A stretch of 64,000 nucleotides of DNA from Lytechinus variegatus (lineage: Eukaryota; Echinodermata; Echinoidea; Temnopleuroida; Toxopneustidae), in contig NC_054746.1 of the NCBI RefSeq assembly GCF_018143015.1, positions 42,226,201 through 42,290,200 of the forward strand, given 5' to 3'. Position numbers and translations under genes: made by a program. The notes under the pieces are model-generated. The model was given only the letters and a program-made list of their open reading frames with translations. It did no database searches and was not told the origin of the DNA. Positions 14,418-27,700 of the stretch are shown piece by piece (position 1 is the stretch's first letter; each line of letters opens with the position of its first letter).

Positions 14418-14483
14418 CTTTTGTATTATTATTATTATTGTTATTATTATTACTATTACTATCATTATTATTATTATCATTGC
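14418..14483. repeat. ATT trinucleotide microsatellite
   Basis: A run of imperfect (ATT)n with interspersed GTT and ACT triplets. Open frames crossing it on both strands encode only polyasparagine or polytyrosine and are not genes. Confidence 0.85.
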
Positions 14484-16158
14484 CATTCCTCCACCTTCTT
14501 TGTTCCTTCTTTAGTTCAGGCATCCCCACATCCCATTATGTCTCGCCCACCAGATGTGAATGCGAGACTAAGGGATCCAAATGTCTGTCCGTCCCTCACA
14601 AACATGGCACATAACTCCGCAACCGAACTTTTGTACCAAACTCAGGTTGTAGCTGTACTTAGGAGACCTACATGTTATTGTGTTCAGAAGTCACATGGTT
14701 ACGTTCATAGGTCATTTTCAGGTCAAAATTAAAGTTTAAATTATGTGCAAGACTCTTATAACAAATATTATTCCATCCCAGTTATTTTACAATAAACTTT
14801 TGATTCAATTCTGTTGCATGCCCTCACAAATCATGATATTACTGGTCACTGGGCAAGACACAACATTGCTTATGCCTTGTTTAGAAACTGTTATACAAAT
14901 AATTATTTCATTTTCACCATACATCTAGATGACATCTTGTGATAATTAATTAGAAAGAGTGATCACAGGTACCATACACATTTAATAAGCACTTGGTCCT
15001 ACATGCATTTATTTATTGGACCTGATAATGAATAACTAATTCAATATATCAAAATGCAAAGAAAAAAAAGAGTAGAGGATATGATTTCAGCTAATTTACT
15101 GCATATCTATGATTAAGCCTATATGCATAGAATTGTATACCCAGGAAAATTAAAAAGCTTAGATTTAAATTTAACTTTTTCATCTACATTTTGATGACAT
15201 TTTCAATTTTTGTGTTATTGGCATTCCAAATTTTGATCTGTGGATGTTTTATGCTGTAGACTTGACAATGACTGAACAGCTGATTGGCATCTGTATATCA
15301 GCTGGTATTTGTCTGCATTCTCTAATTATGATCAAAAGCTGATCAGCAGTTGCAAGTAAAATGGATCCCTATTTATACTCTATACTCCTCTTAAATCCTG
15401 GAAAGTAAAGAAAATATGAATATGACTTGGATTTTATTATATTTTTAACACTTTGATACAACAAAAGGGCTAATAGTTTGAAAATGAAAATACCCCCCCC
15501 CCCTAGAACTGTATTTTCATTTAAAATGATAACGTAATAATACACATTTTTTTAATGGATATTTCAAATTTTCAAGTTGGGGGAATGGTTCTCTGATTTT
15601 TCATCATTTTTCAGATGTAGGGCCTACGTAACAATAAGAACGTCAAGTAGTGTATTTGACCCCAGAATGATAATCTAGTATATCTTTGGTGTGTATTTTC
15701 TGAAGTTGATCTTGGTATATTGGAAAATTTTGGATGAAATTTACATTATGGGTAGGCCTATTTGAGGCTGTGCTTGGTACGTGTTCATGAAGAGACTGAT
15801 CTTAAGATTGTGAAAGTTCAAAGCAGGCATGATATTCCCCTCTGAAAAAAATCTGAAAAATTGTGAAGGGTCACCGCTGAACTCTGAGGCGCCCCGGTGG
15901 GGGTTACAAGCTCTTGCATAGCCTTAAAGAAATCGAAAGTGTGAATCTACATCATTGCACGATAGTTATAAAGACTCCAAAAAAAAAAAACAGTAAAAAC
16001 AGCATGAAATGTTTTTGAGGGAAGAATTCCATGGGTAAAAAAATGAATAAATAAAAAAAATAATTTAAAAAATATGTACATAAAATAATTACAAAATATA
16101 TAAATTTGGAATTCCGATTTTAGTCGGGAGACTGATCATGTCGTTTCCTAAACAAAAC

Positions 16159-16360
16159 AATCGCTAGAGGGTATTCATTTGTCTCGCAATCTACTATGGT
16201 CAACAAGGAAATTCGTGATCACTCTCGCAAAAAGTGTTCACTGGCTTTCTAGGAAATTCGTGATCACTCTCGCAAAAAGTGTTCACTAGCTTACAAGTGA
16301 TCACGAATTTCCTTGTTGACCATAGTAGATTGCGAGACAAATGAATACCCTCTAGCGATT
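16159..16360. repeat. Long-arm hairpin MITE
   Basis: The outer arms, about 66 bp each, are essentially perfect inverted copies, beginning AATCGCTAGAGGGTATTC and ending with the reverse complement. The middle holds a direct duplication of about 43 bp starting AGGAAATTCGTGATCACTC. No clear target duplication flanks it. The near identity of the arms suggests a recent arrival or gene conversion. Confidence 0.85.
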
Positions 16361-16484
16361 ATTTCAATCCGCAATAATGAACCTATTTAGTATTATTAAA
16401 ACAAAACATTTTCCTAGCCCTTAATACTCAAAAGATTTTCTTTTCTAATTTTATTAGTTTTACTCTTCACTTTCTGATCACCAG

Positions 16485-17480
16485 ATAATATAGGCGGATC
16501 CCGAGGCCCCCCCCCCCCCTATTGGCGGAGCAAAAAAGGGGGGGGAGAAATTAATGAAAAAAGAAAAAGAAGGGGAAGCATAAGAGGAGGAAGAGGAAAG
16601 AATAAAATAAGATGAGGGGAAGACTTGGAAAAAAATCATGTTACTATAAAATTTTCCCTCGCCCTTGCATTGCCTTGTAGGTGATTTACATATCTTGCTC
16701 AATCTGGAGCTTAAAATAAAAAAAAATAAAGTCAATGTACAAAACACATCAGCTCAGAAATCGAACTTTCATTATTTTGTTAGATTTTTTTTCAAAAGAG
16801 CTCTGTAAAAAAATATAATCGGTTTTATGCGTCAATCATAGGCTATCTCGCGCATAATGTCTCAAATGAAAGAAGAAAAGTTGGATATTTAAGTTATGAA
16901 GTTTCTTTTTTGAATAAGGCATGCAGAAAAAACTAACTCAAAATCGCAATTTGGTCTGAATATTAACATTTTCTGCTAGCTCTGCGCACTAGCAAAACTT
17001 GTCAGGTCCTGTATTTCATAAAGTTCTCAAAAGCAGCTAGCGCTCAGTACGTTCGCAATTTGATTGGTGCGTTATGTATATCTCAATATTAATTCTATAA
17101 CCATTAAAGTACTTAGAATCCCTAGTTCATGAGTTTAATAATCAAAAATTTTATTGATATTGAAAATATATGAACTCATGCATCTTATTCATAATTACAA
17201 AATTGCTTTAAATGTCCAGTTTTCAGGCCATAATATTTTATTTCGCGCTCTCATTAGGCTTATAAGATAATAAATAAAATATTAATTTGATATTGCCCTT
17301 TTTTCAAAATGAAATATCGACGAGTTTCATCTCTATTAGGACGAGAGAAATAGGAAGATATTCATTTTAATCATATGTTCTTATGTCCCGGTCTTAGTGT
17401 CGAAATTCTAAGTAATATTAATGAAACATATTAGCTCTTTTTAACTGTGATCCTTTTCCTACAAAGTGCTTGGCATAAAT
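16485..17480. repeat. Poly-C/GGCGGAGCAAAAAAGG repeat family
   Basis: It begins TATAGGCGGATCC, a poly-C run, then TATTGGCGGAGC and a poly-G run. The following kilobase aligns by eye with 48690-49500: shared phrases include the GCTAGC...GCACTAGC-type segments and TGTATATCTCAATATT. No coding sequence is seen. The family is not identified; boundaries are approximate. Confidence 0.6.
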
Positions 17481-17486
17481 AGCTTA

Positions 17487-18495
17487 AATCCGGGGGGAGG
17501 GGGGGGGAGGAGTCAAAATTCATTGATGTACACATGCGTGACCAAATTATTTCCAAACACCCCGAAGGACCCGAAGGACCCGTAACAATAAAACATTCCT
17601 GTACTTGTTTAGGGGTTCATTTCAGGTAATATTTGCCAAGAGTATCGTTTTGTTTCCAATACTTGTTAAGGGTAGGGTTTTACACACCAATACTTGTTAA
17701 GGGGTGCATTTTCAAAATATGGAAATTACGTGTTTACCCGGGGGGGGGGGCCACTTCCATTCACGAGTGGATACCATGCGCGACCATGGGGTCTCGAAAA
17801 GCACCCTAAACACGTAATTTCCATATTCTGAAAATGCACCCCTTAACAAGTATTGGCGTGTGAAACCCTACCCTTAACAAGTATTGGAAACAAAACGATA
17901 CTCTTGGCAAATATTCCCTGAAATGAACCCCTAAACAAGTACAGAAGTTGTTACGCCGGTTGTTACGGGTCCTTCGGTCGTCGGCTTTACCCTATTTGGT
18001 ATAGTACGACCCCAACTTCTACACCTCGCGCAAATCGGACTCTAAACACGAAGTGTTGGGGCAAAAAGGACATCCTTTTTAAAACATTTTAATTTTGTTT
18101 TATCATCCCCGCAAATTCGACCCTAAACACGTAATTTTCCTAGCGAAATAGACACCCTTTTTTCATTATTTTTGTGTTTTTGACACCCTTATCACGTTAC
18201 GTACGTAACGTGCCCTATCGTGAAAAGGACATCCTTTTTACGTGTTTTTTTGGTCGCGCATGGTATCCACTCGTCAATGTAAGTGGCCCCCCCCCCGGGC
18301 GTGTTTAGGGTGCTTTTCGAGATCCCATGGTCGCGCATGGTATCGTGAATGGAAGTGCCCCCCCGGGCTTTAGGGGTTTATTTTGCACCCGGGTTAGTGC
18401 ACACAGAAAAAAAACTCGTATAGGGGGTGTTTGGAAATGAATTGGTCACGCATGTGTACAGCAATATATTTGACTGCCCCCCCCCCCCCCGGGGG
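17487..18495. mobile_element. Outer element containing nested copies
   Basis: A pair of inverted segments frames the block. The left one carries TGTACACATGCGTGACCA then TTTCCAAACACCCC. The right one (about 18425-18495) carries the reverse complement, GGTGTTTGGAAATGAATTGG then TCACGCATGTGTACA. Within it lies an older copy of the CCACTTCCATT family (from about 17566 to 18370), and inside that copy a younger one (17737-18299). Its own target duplication was not found. Confidence 0.7.
17737..18299. mobile_element. CCACTTCCATT-family element with 8-bp duplication
   Basis: The inverted ends are CCCGGGGG...CCACTTCCATTCACGAGTGG and the matching inverted copy ending GGCCCC...CCGGG. It is flanked by the direct repeat CGTGTTTA at 17729-17736 and 18300-18307. 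That 8-bp duplication splits an older copy of the same family, whose halves read across the insertion. Eight-base duplications are typical of hAT-type transposons, but the terminal bases are not diagnostic. No transposase is encoded. Related material occurs at 36795-37591. Confidence 0.87.
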
Positions 18496-18776
18496 AGGGA
18501 GAAACAGCAAATTAACGTGTTACTGCATACATATGACATCATCTGTCATAAATATGAAGATTGTCTATCAAGAAACTCATGCGTTGCCAAGTTTTAAAAT
18601 TGTCAAAATACTGGTATTATAATACATAGATATAGGTTTAAATAATATTTTATGTAATAATAATATTATAAACAATATTTTTGAAATTATCTAATGCTCC
18701 TTAAAGGGAAAATCGATTTTGAATTTTGTTTTAATTTGTTTAATTTTCCTTGGATTGTAATAGATTAGCGTTAAAG

Positions 18777-21700
18777 ATGGCGACTTACATGGACGGCGAA
18801 GAAAATATTCCGGACGACGAAAATGGACGATTTATTCCTCATTTTGGTATTGGAGGGATGTGTATTGCATTTGAGAAGTGCCCATTGTGTTTTACTACAA
18901 GAAGGCCGTTTACATGTGAAAGATGTTTGGAGAATGGGGATTTCAGTCATTCATCAAGCAAAAGTTCCACCGAGCAGTCGGAGACTGACCCGCACCCAGA
19001 GAGGTAAACAAAACAAAAACCTGGCTTGATCAGCTGTCTGTCTGCGTGCTGCGCCTGCACTAAAGCGAATGTCGCAATGTCGTAATGACTTTGTTTGCCT
19101 GTGTTGAGCTGATGACTAATTGCATAAATGCATGACGATGGCGAGTCTGTCCCGTCTTTGCCAGGCAAAAAGTAGCATGATATACAAATTAGTAGGCCTA
19201 ATAATAAAAGTTTTGATCATGCTGATGTAAATTAGTTTCTTTCAGAACTGTCTTAATAGGGTGTCTGATCGAAGCCACACTGAGTGAAAGTGAAAAGTGC
19301 GAGTGTAGGCATAAAACAGGCTGATTTTCATTTATTTTTATAATACCGGTATGGCACATTTTTCGGAAAATTCAGGCTGCCAAAAAATGTGATATTAGTT
19401 TATTTCTAAATAATGTTTGGGATGTATGAAAAGAGAAAATTTAGGGACTTTGTACAGTATAAGGACAAGTTTTCACATGATTATTTCAAATCACTCATTC
19501 AATGAACAAGGTTATAATATAACCTTGTTCTCATCTCAGTTATATCTCCATGTGTGACAAAATAAAGGTGGCAATGTTTGGCTTATCTTTCTCTTTTTAT
19601 TCGGGGCAAATGCTTGATTTTTTTACACTGACAGTTTCCATTAGACCTGTTAATCATACCGTTTGGTTCTCATTTAAATTTGATTCTTTATATCATTTTT
19701 TCTTAATTAAAAATAGAGATCAAAAAATGAAAATTTTCTTGCCATATTACTTTCCACCAATAGAGGGCGTACACAAAAATATGCCCAAAATTCAAGTTTT
19801 TTAGCACTCTGGTGAAAACAAAAATTATTCCCACATTACTAATGATAAATAAATTGCAACTATATGGAAATTAGTAATTTTGGTCACAAAAGTGATATTT
19901 TAATGATTTTTTAAAGTGTGTGCTCTATACAGCATTGGCATACCATAGTCCTACCTGTAGATTCTCCACAGGCCAGATGGTAGCAGTGAACAAGTGTTTC
20001 AAATAAGGATTTTAGAGAAAGACGTATCCGTTTTCTCATTTTAAAATCTAGAGATTTTTGTAATCGATTCATGACATTGGATTCTAAAGGTAAGCCGTGT
20101 GGGTGTGTTGAGATTAGGGGAAATGCAGGTTTCCCTAACCCAGGGAGCCCAGGGGCTTACTGTGTATTTGGCCATAGACACGGGACTAGGGTAATTTATG
20201 GTCAAAATATTTATAAAACTGAATTGTGAAAACAGAAATTATGCATTTATTACGCCAATAATTGGTGAAGGTCTAACATGTGGCAGTATCCTGACATCGA
20301 GGCACAGACTGGAACCTCAAAAAAACAAAAAGTTCTGTCGTGATACCTTTCCTAATTCTTTAAAAATTCATAACAAAATGGCCGATCGAGACTGGGGTAG
20401 AAGGTAACTTAGTAGGAGAGAACTTTTCGTTTTATTTAGTCTATGGCTACATACACGGTAATCCCCTGGGCTCAGGCGGGAGCTTCCTGGGTTACATTTC
20501 CCCATGCATTTACTATAGCCTTGGCTTGAGTACTCCATGATGATGTTTTTTGAATATTTTGACATACTTCTTCATCATTGAGCCTTGACACTTCCCATAG
20601 ATGCGTATAAAGGTTCCAAAAATTGGTTGATAAAAAAGTTTTAAGGTTTCTTACCAGACTGATCTTGTGTAGATCCGTTTGTCAACAAAGCAAATACAAT
20701 AGATCTGACCCTTGAACCGCTTCATTGTTACGTATATTCGATTAGCAATGTTACAAAATTCCGTTTTGAAGAACAATTTATAAATACAAATTATTATTTG
20801 ACAAATACTAAAATTTAATACGTGATTATAAATTTATAAATGTATTGATTAGATCATGAAAATCACCGTTTCCTTACCAGTGATATGATCCATATACATA
20901 ATGTGTTGTATTTTTTTACACTTTCAATATTTTGTTGCAGGTATTGTGAAAAACTTGACAGACTACTAAGGCTGAGAAGTGAGAGAGACAGGTTGTTGTC
21001 AAAGTAAGTAATTTCATTTGATTTTAAAACAAGCTTGAAGTTGTGCTTGAGAGTCATTTTATTATTCAATTCTTACCTGAAGAAAACTATGATCAGAATA
21101 ATTATCACATTGCCATGTGTTTCCGCTGTGTAAGGCAGAATGCAATTAATATCTTTTGAAATTGTTCATGTGCTTTAAAAGCAGCAGTCCACCCACACAT
21201 CAAGTTGATTATGATTTTTAAAAAGGGAGAAAAGCATTATTGAAGGTTTGATGAAAGTCCATTTAAACAGAAGAAAGCTGTGAATTTTGTAGAGTTTTAT
21301 GTCAAATGCATATGGTTGCTCCATCCCAAGACCAAAATCCAATTGAAACCAGTTGGATTTCCAACTGGTTTCAATTGGTTTCAATTGGTTTTAACTGGAA
21401 TTTAACAATTTCCAGTTGAAACCAATTGAAACCAGTTGGGCAACTGGAAATCCTAACTGGAACCAGTTGGGCAACTGGAAATCCTAACTGGAACCAGTTG
21501 GGCAACTGAAAATCCTAACTGGAACCAGTTGGGTAAATGGATATGACTTCCAACTGGAAATGATTTCTAACTGGAACCAGTTGGGTAACTGGAAATCCTA
21601 ACTGGAACCAGTTGGGCAACTGGAAATCCTAACTGGAACCAGTTGGGTAACTGGAAATGACTTCCAACTGGAAATGATTTCTAACTGGAACCAGTATTGG

Positions 21701-24700
21701 AACCAGTTGGGTAACTGGAAATCCTAACTGGATCCAGTTGGGTAACTGGAAATGATTTCCAATTGGTTTCCAATTGGAAATTTTCCAGTTACCCAACTGG
21801 ATCCAATTGAAACCAGTTAATTTGCATATTTTCTGCCAGTGTGCACGGATTAATGTTTTATGAGATTCATCACAATTTACAATGTATCTATTTAATTTTT
21901 TTCAATTTGAAGTTCCACACTTTTTTCAGATAAGTGTTTCCAATACTTAGCAGTGAAAACCATGTTCATAAATATTATAGATTATAATTAAAACAGATTC
22001 AAAGATAATTAGTACACCACTAACTGTTACCAAATTACATCAAATAATAATACATATATTTGAAGAACTCCAATATGAATATATACCTATGAAAGTCTGT
22101 ATTTTATCAATGCCCTTTACATTGGTATTAATAGACAAATAACACTGCTTCTGTGTTGGCATGAGCAATAGTTAGTGCAAATGCTAATTAATTTGTAACT
22201 AATTAAGTTCATTCCAACTGGAAGTTCCAATTGGATCCAGTTGGAAACCAATTGGTTTCAACTGGTTCCAGTTGAAAACCAGTTGCCTCCAATTCGTTTC
22301 AACTGGAACCAATTGAAACCAGTTGCCTCCAATTGCATTCAACTGATTTTAATAGGGAAATTGGAACAACTGGAACCAATTGAAACCAATAGCCAACTGG
22401 TTCCAGTTGCCCAATTGGTTTTAACTGGAACCAGTTGGCAACTGGTTTTCAATTGGAACCAGTTGTTCCAATTTCCCTATTGAAACCAGTTGGCCAACTG
22501 GTTTCAATTGGTTTTGCTCTAATTGGTTTCAACTGGATTTTGGTCCTGGGATATTTGCCATGGGATATGAATACTACGGATTTTCATTTTTTTTTCTCGC
22601 CTGCATAGCAGAGCGAGGCTATCTAGGAACCGCTTTTCTGACGGCGTCGGTGTCAACATCAAATCTTAACCTAAGGTTAAGTTTTTTAAATGTCATCATA
22701 GCTTAGAAAGTATATGGACCTAGTTCATAACACTTGGACATAAGGGTAATCAAGTATCACTGAACATCCTGTGTGAATTTCAAGTCACGTGACCAAGGTC
22801 AAAGGTCAATGAACTTTTGCCATGTTGGGGGTATTGAATTACCATCATAACTTTGAAAGTTTATGGATCTGATTCATGAAACTTGGGACATAAGAGTAAT
22901 CGAGTATCACTGAACATCCTGTGCAATTTTCAGGTCACATGACCCAAGATAAATGAACTTTGGCCATGTTGGGGGTACTTATTGAATTACCATCATAATT
23001 CTGTAAGTGTATTGGTCTAGTTCATAAAACTTCAACATAAGAGTAATCAAATATCACTGAACATCTCATGCTAGTCCAGGTCACATGATCAAAGTCAAAG
23101 ATCATTTAAGATCATTGAATTTTGGCCATTTTAGAGGTAATTATTAGATGGCTGTCATAACTTTCAAAGTTTATAGATCAGTTTATAAAATGTGGATATA
23201 GGGGTAATCAAGTATAACTGACAAGTCTTAGATCACATGATCAAGTTCAAATGTCATTTATTGTAAATGAACGTAGTATTGTATCATTATATGAATGGTG
23301 TTTTTTGTGAATAATTATTTTATAGTACTTAGTTTTCAAAGTCTGCACTGCTGCTATATTGTATTGTGTGATGCAGGTGAGACTGCCAGAGGTGCTCCAC
23401 TTGTTTTTAATTCACGAGGGCAGTTAGCATGCAAAAGTTTTGGCCTTTTCAATAATGAAGATTTAATTATCTGATAAATTTTGACATAATATTCAGAAAC
23501 CTTTTTACTTTCCTTTTATTTTCTTCACTACTCATTTTTTGTTTTATTTTTGGTTTTATAATGGGGGACTTTTGGGGAACATGCCTACCCCCCATCTGTC
23601 TGCCTGTGGCTCTTCCTACATTCAACTTACCACCAGGGTAAACTGAAGTTTTCTCTCAAAATGTTTGATTGATGGATATTATATTGAATGAGTGAATGTT
23701 ATTGTTCATCTATTTCTAGACTTGCCAATAGACTTAAGGAGAGGAATTCAGTTGCTGATAAGGTATGTGTGGTATTAAATTTCTAGATAAACAATTTCCT
23801 TTGAAATTATTTCAAGTTTGCAATAATATCTATAATCTATTATTTTTTGAAGTATTATGTAATTTTCTTTTTGAAATATTTAAAATATGAAAGCAATCCA
23901 ATAACATTTTTGTTTATTGTAATTTCACCACATTCAGATTAAAGAATATAAAAAAATATACTCCATTGTATTTTATTATAAAAAAAATCTTATGTAGGCC
24001 TTATTGTATGTCACGATGAACTGATCACTCACATTGTTGATGCACATAAAATGTCAGAAACCTGAGTCAGAGCTGCCAAGTAGTACGGATTTTCAGTATT
24101 TAGTACTGAAAAATGAGAAGAATACGGATGGTTTCATGCAAAATACTGATTTCTCAAGTTTCAGTTATGTGTGTTGTCCTATGGTATTTCTTTGAAAATA
24201 CTGATTTCCTCACCAAAATACTGATTTTCAGCTTTAAAAATACTGAAATGTTCTTGTCCAGGTTGGCAGCTCTGCAGTGATTCACCTGATTCAGAAAACA
24301 TTGCTGGTCTACAGATGTATTCATTCATCTTCGACTGTAGGTTGGCTGTCATGCAAAGTGACGATAACATAGAAATCATTTGTTGAATTTATGGGTCCAT
24401 CTTAACAAAAACTAGCAGAGTTCTGAAAAGGCGGTGAGATTTGTATATTGCTTCTTTTTTCACTATTGATTGTAAAGTTACACTATTGCCTCTATAAATG
24501 TGCCATTTTTGTCTCGACTGCATATCAGAGCGAGACTATAGGCGCCGCTTTTCCGATGGCAGCGGCGACAGTGGCATCATCAACATTGTAATCTTATCCA
24601 AGGTTAAGTTCTTGAAATGTCATAATAACTGAGGAAATATATGGACCCAGTTGATGAAACTTAAACATAAGCATAATGGTAATCAAGTATTACTGAACAT

Positions 24701-27700
24701 TTTGCTGGAGTTTCAGGTCATATGACCAAGGTTAAAGGGCATTTAGTGAACTTATACCATGTTAGGGAAATTTACATCAAAATCTTAACCAAGTTTAGTT
24801 TTTGAAATGTCATAACTTGGAAAGTTTGTGTATTTAGTTCATGAAAATTGGACATGGTATACACTGAAAGTCTGTTGTGAGTTTCCAGTCACATGACCAA
24901 GCTCATAGGTCATCTTGGGTCAAACTCAGTGAACTTTGCCCATGTTGGGGGAATTTGTTGAATTGCTATCATAACTGAGAGTTTATGGATCTAGTTGATG
25001 AAATTTGGACATTAGTTGGGGTGATGGTTTAACACTGAACATCCTGTCTGAGTTTGAAGTCACATGACTAGGTCAAAGGTCATCTTGGGTCAATGAAATT
25101 TGGCCATGTTGGGTTATTTGTTGAATTGCCATCATAGCTCTGAATGTTTGATCTAGATAATGAAATTTGGATATGAGAGCAATCAAGTATCAGTGAACAT
25201 CCTGTGCAAGTTTCAGGTCACATGACCAAGGTCAAAGTTTATTTAGGGTCAAAGAACTTTGGCCAGAGGAATTTACCAAATTGCCATCATAACTTTGAAA
25301 GTTTATAGATCAAGTTTATAAAACTTAGACATAAGAGTAATCACATATCATTGAACATCCTGCATGAGATTTAGGTCACATGATCAAGGTCAAAGGTCAT
25401 TTAATGTCAATGAACATATTCTATTATATAACTTGTGTTTTTTTTTTAATTGTTCAGTAGTTGTTTTTCGAAGTCAGCACTGCTGCCATATTGAATGGTG
25501 TAATGCAGGCGAGACTGCCAGAGGCGCTCAACTTGTTATGTTAATTTTTGCTATTTTTTGTTTTTATTAATGCAGCAATGGGAGGTGTCACTCATGAAAG
25601 GAAGGTTAGAATGGACTCGAATGGCAATACAAGATGAAAGAATCATGATGGAAAAAGGTAGGTATTTTTTTCTTGTGTTTTGAAATGTGACTTTATTAAG
25701 GATAATTTATTTCCATTCATAGACTAATAATAAGTAAAATATTTCGATTAAGATTTTTCATAAAGCTGTTTTAAAAAGTTGTAAATATTAATTAATGCCT
25801 ACATGTATAGCATGACATGCCAGAATTTGAGTAAAAATTAAAAGTTAATAATAACGCAGTTCTTGTATAACGCATATCACATTATGTCATAACATCCCTA
25901 TGCGCTTCCAAAGGACTTGGATATCATTACCCTGGCTTTAGCCCCGCAGCCTTTTACAGCGCGGTGGCATTTCAAGGAATTACTTACTGCCAGGTACCCA
26001 TTTATCTCACTTGGGTTGAGTGCAGCACAACATGGATGAATTCCTTGCTGAAGAAAATTATGCCATGGCTGGGGTCGAACCCACAACCCTCTGTTTCAAA
26101 GTCAGAAGACTTATCCACTGGGCCACAAAGCTCCACAGAAGGTTGCTCTGAAATATCAAGAAATTAACTGTATTTCAATTAATCTAATGCAAGGAAGTAA
26201 AGTAAGCAACTGCCAAGAAGATGGTTTTAACAGTAAAAGTGATAACCATCAGTATCTGCATATATATATTCATTTTAAACAGAACTTCTAAGAATTATTA
26301 AAGACACTTGTTAAGCTTGCCATATATCAGTCATTGTTAAGCTTATCATAAGGAATAACTTTATGAAAAAAAAACCCTGCACACTAACATTGGAGTGTTT
26401 TGATGATTTCCTTACATATCATTTCAACATGTCTTCAGAAGAAATCTTTGTTTTTTCTGATTAATTGCTGTGATTTATCATACACTGAAGTCTAAATATT
26501 CCTTTTATCCCATCAGATAAGCAATCATTAATGAAACATCTGGATGAACTAAGAGCTTTAAAGGTCAAGAGAGAAGAACATAACAAGAAAGTGCTCAAAA
26601 TACAGAAATATCTAGGTAAAATGTGTTTCCTGTTTCACCATTGTGAATGTCGTATGTGGTTTCACCATTTAACAATTTTTATGCCCTTCTGAAATAAAGC
26701 AATTGTTATCCTTGAATATAAAAATAACAAGTTGAAATTGAACATTATGTTGTCTGTTAGTGACCAGTACAGTTTGGTATGTATAACTCAACATTGTGAT
26801 TATTCAGACATGGGGTACAACAGTTCAGCATCATGTTGTGTACAAAGTCTTGGGATGTGAAGCATATTGAATGTTGCAGAGGCAAGAGACCTTTGTTTTA
26901 TCAGCCATGCTACAATAGACCAAGTCAGTTTTGGCATTTTTTATGGTAATTTGTAATCGGGGGGGGGGGGGGGGCTTCAAGTATGCATAGAAAAAATCAT
27001 GCACTAACAAAGTACTTTTAAATGATATCTTATCCCATTGAAAGTGCTTTTATTCTTATTTAGAAGCTCCCTAATTATGGCCATCATAACGTATAGTGCT
27101 ATGAAGTCAGATTCGTCTGCATGGTGTGCAGATCAAACTCTTTCAAAAGTTATAGCACAAATTCACAAAATAAGTTTTTTAAAGAATGTACCAACAAAAT
27201 CTTTACATCATTTAACCAAAATCACAACATTGTCATTAAGTCATGTCATGATGTCTTTTGCAACTATCAACAATTTTTCATCCGTTAATTATTATTATTT
27301 TTTTATTATGTCTTATTTTACCAGGGTGACTCTGTCAGTGGGTCAACACTGGAGTACAATAATGAAAATACATTAGAAAAACAATAACAAAACGTGTACA
27401 TGAAACTTATTGTCAACTACATATAGTTCAGTAGAGTGGAGTCTGCAACCATATGGTGTCTGTTATGTGAAATTGTTTTATTATTATACTGATATTGGTG
27501 ATAATTATAGATATATATGATATATTTTACTGTATTTAGTGAATGTGAAGTAATTTACTAATGGAAATTCATGAGGGGTGTTGCATAGTTTCAGGTCACT
27601 TTCTAGAAACTTTCAGAAATGTTGGTTTAGAAGATGCCTGCCTTACATCATGCGGCCAACGATCCCACTCCACTGCACCAACATGGGAAAAAGCTTATTT

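Larger units (their letters stand above)
10521..18776. other. TBP-ATG14 intergenic region
   Basis: It contains the TBP 3' untranslated region of unknown length. Candidate AATAAA signals occur, for example near 14337 after a long AT-rich stretch, but none can be chosen. Recognised repeats are at 10820-11806, 14418-14483, 16159-16360, 16485-17480 and 17487-18495. A stretch at about 14538-14730, beginning GTCTCGCCCACCAG, may be a distant relative of the DR1 repeat. Positions 11807-14417 and 14740-16150 hold nothing I recognise. Confidence 0.6.

Noticed and set aside
14278-14732. Open frames with polyasparagine or polytyrosine
   Set aside because: They are translations of the ATT microsatellite.
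21341-22540. CRISPR-like regular repeats
   Set aside because: The units are contiguous or separated by repeated sequence, with no unique spacers, and the genome is animal. They are inverted transposon termini.
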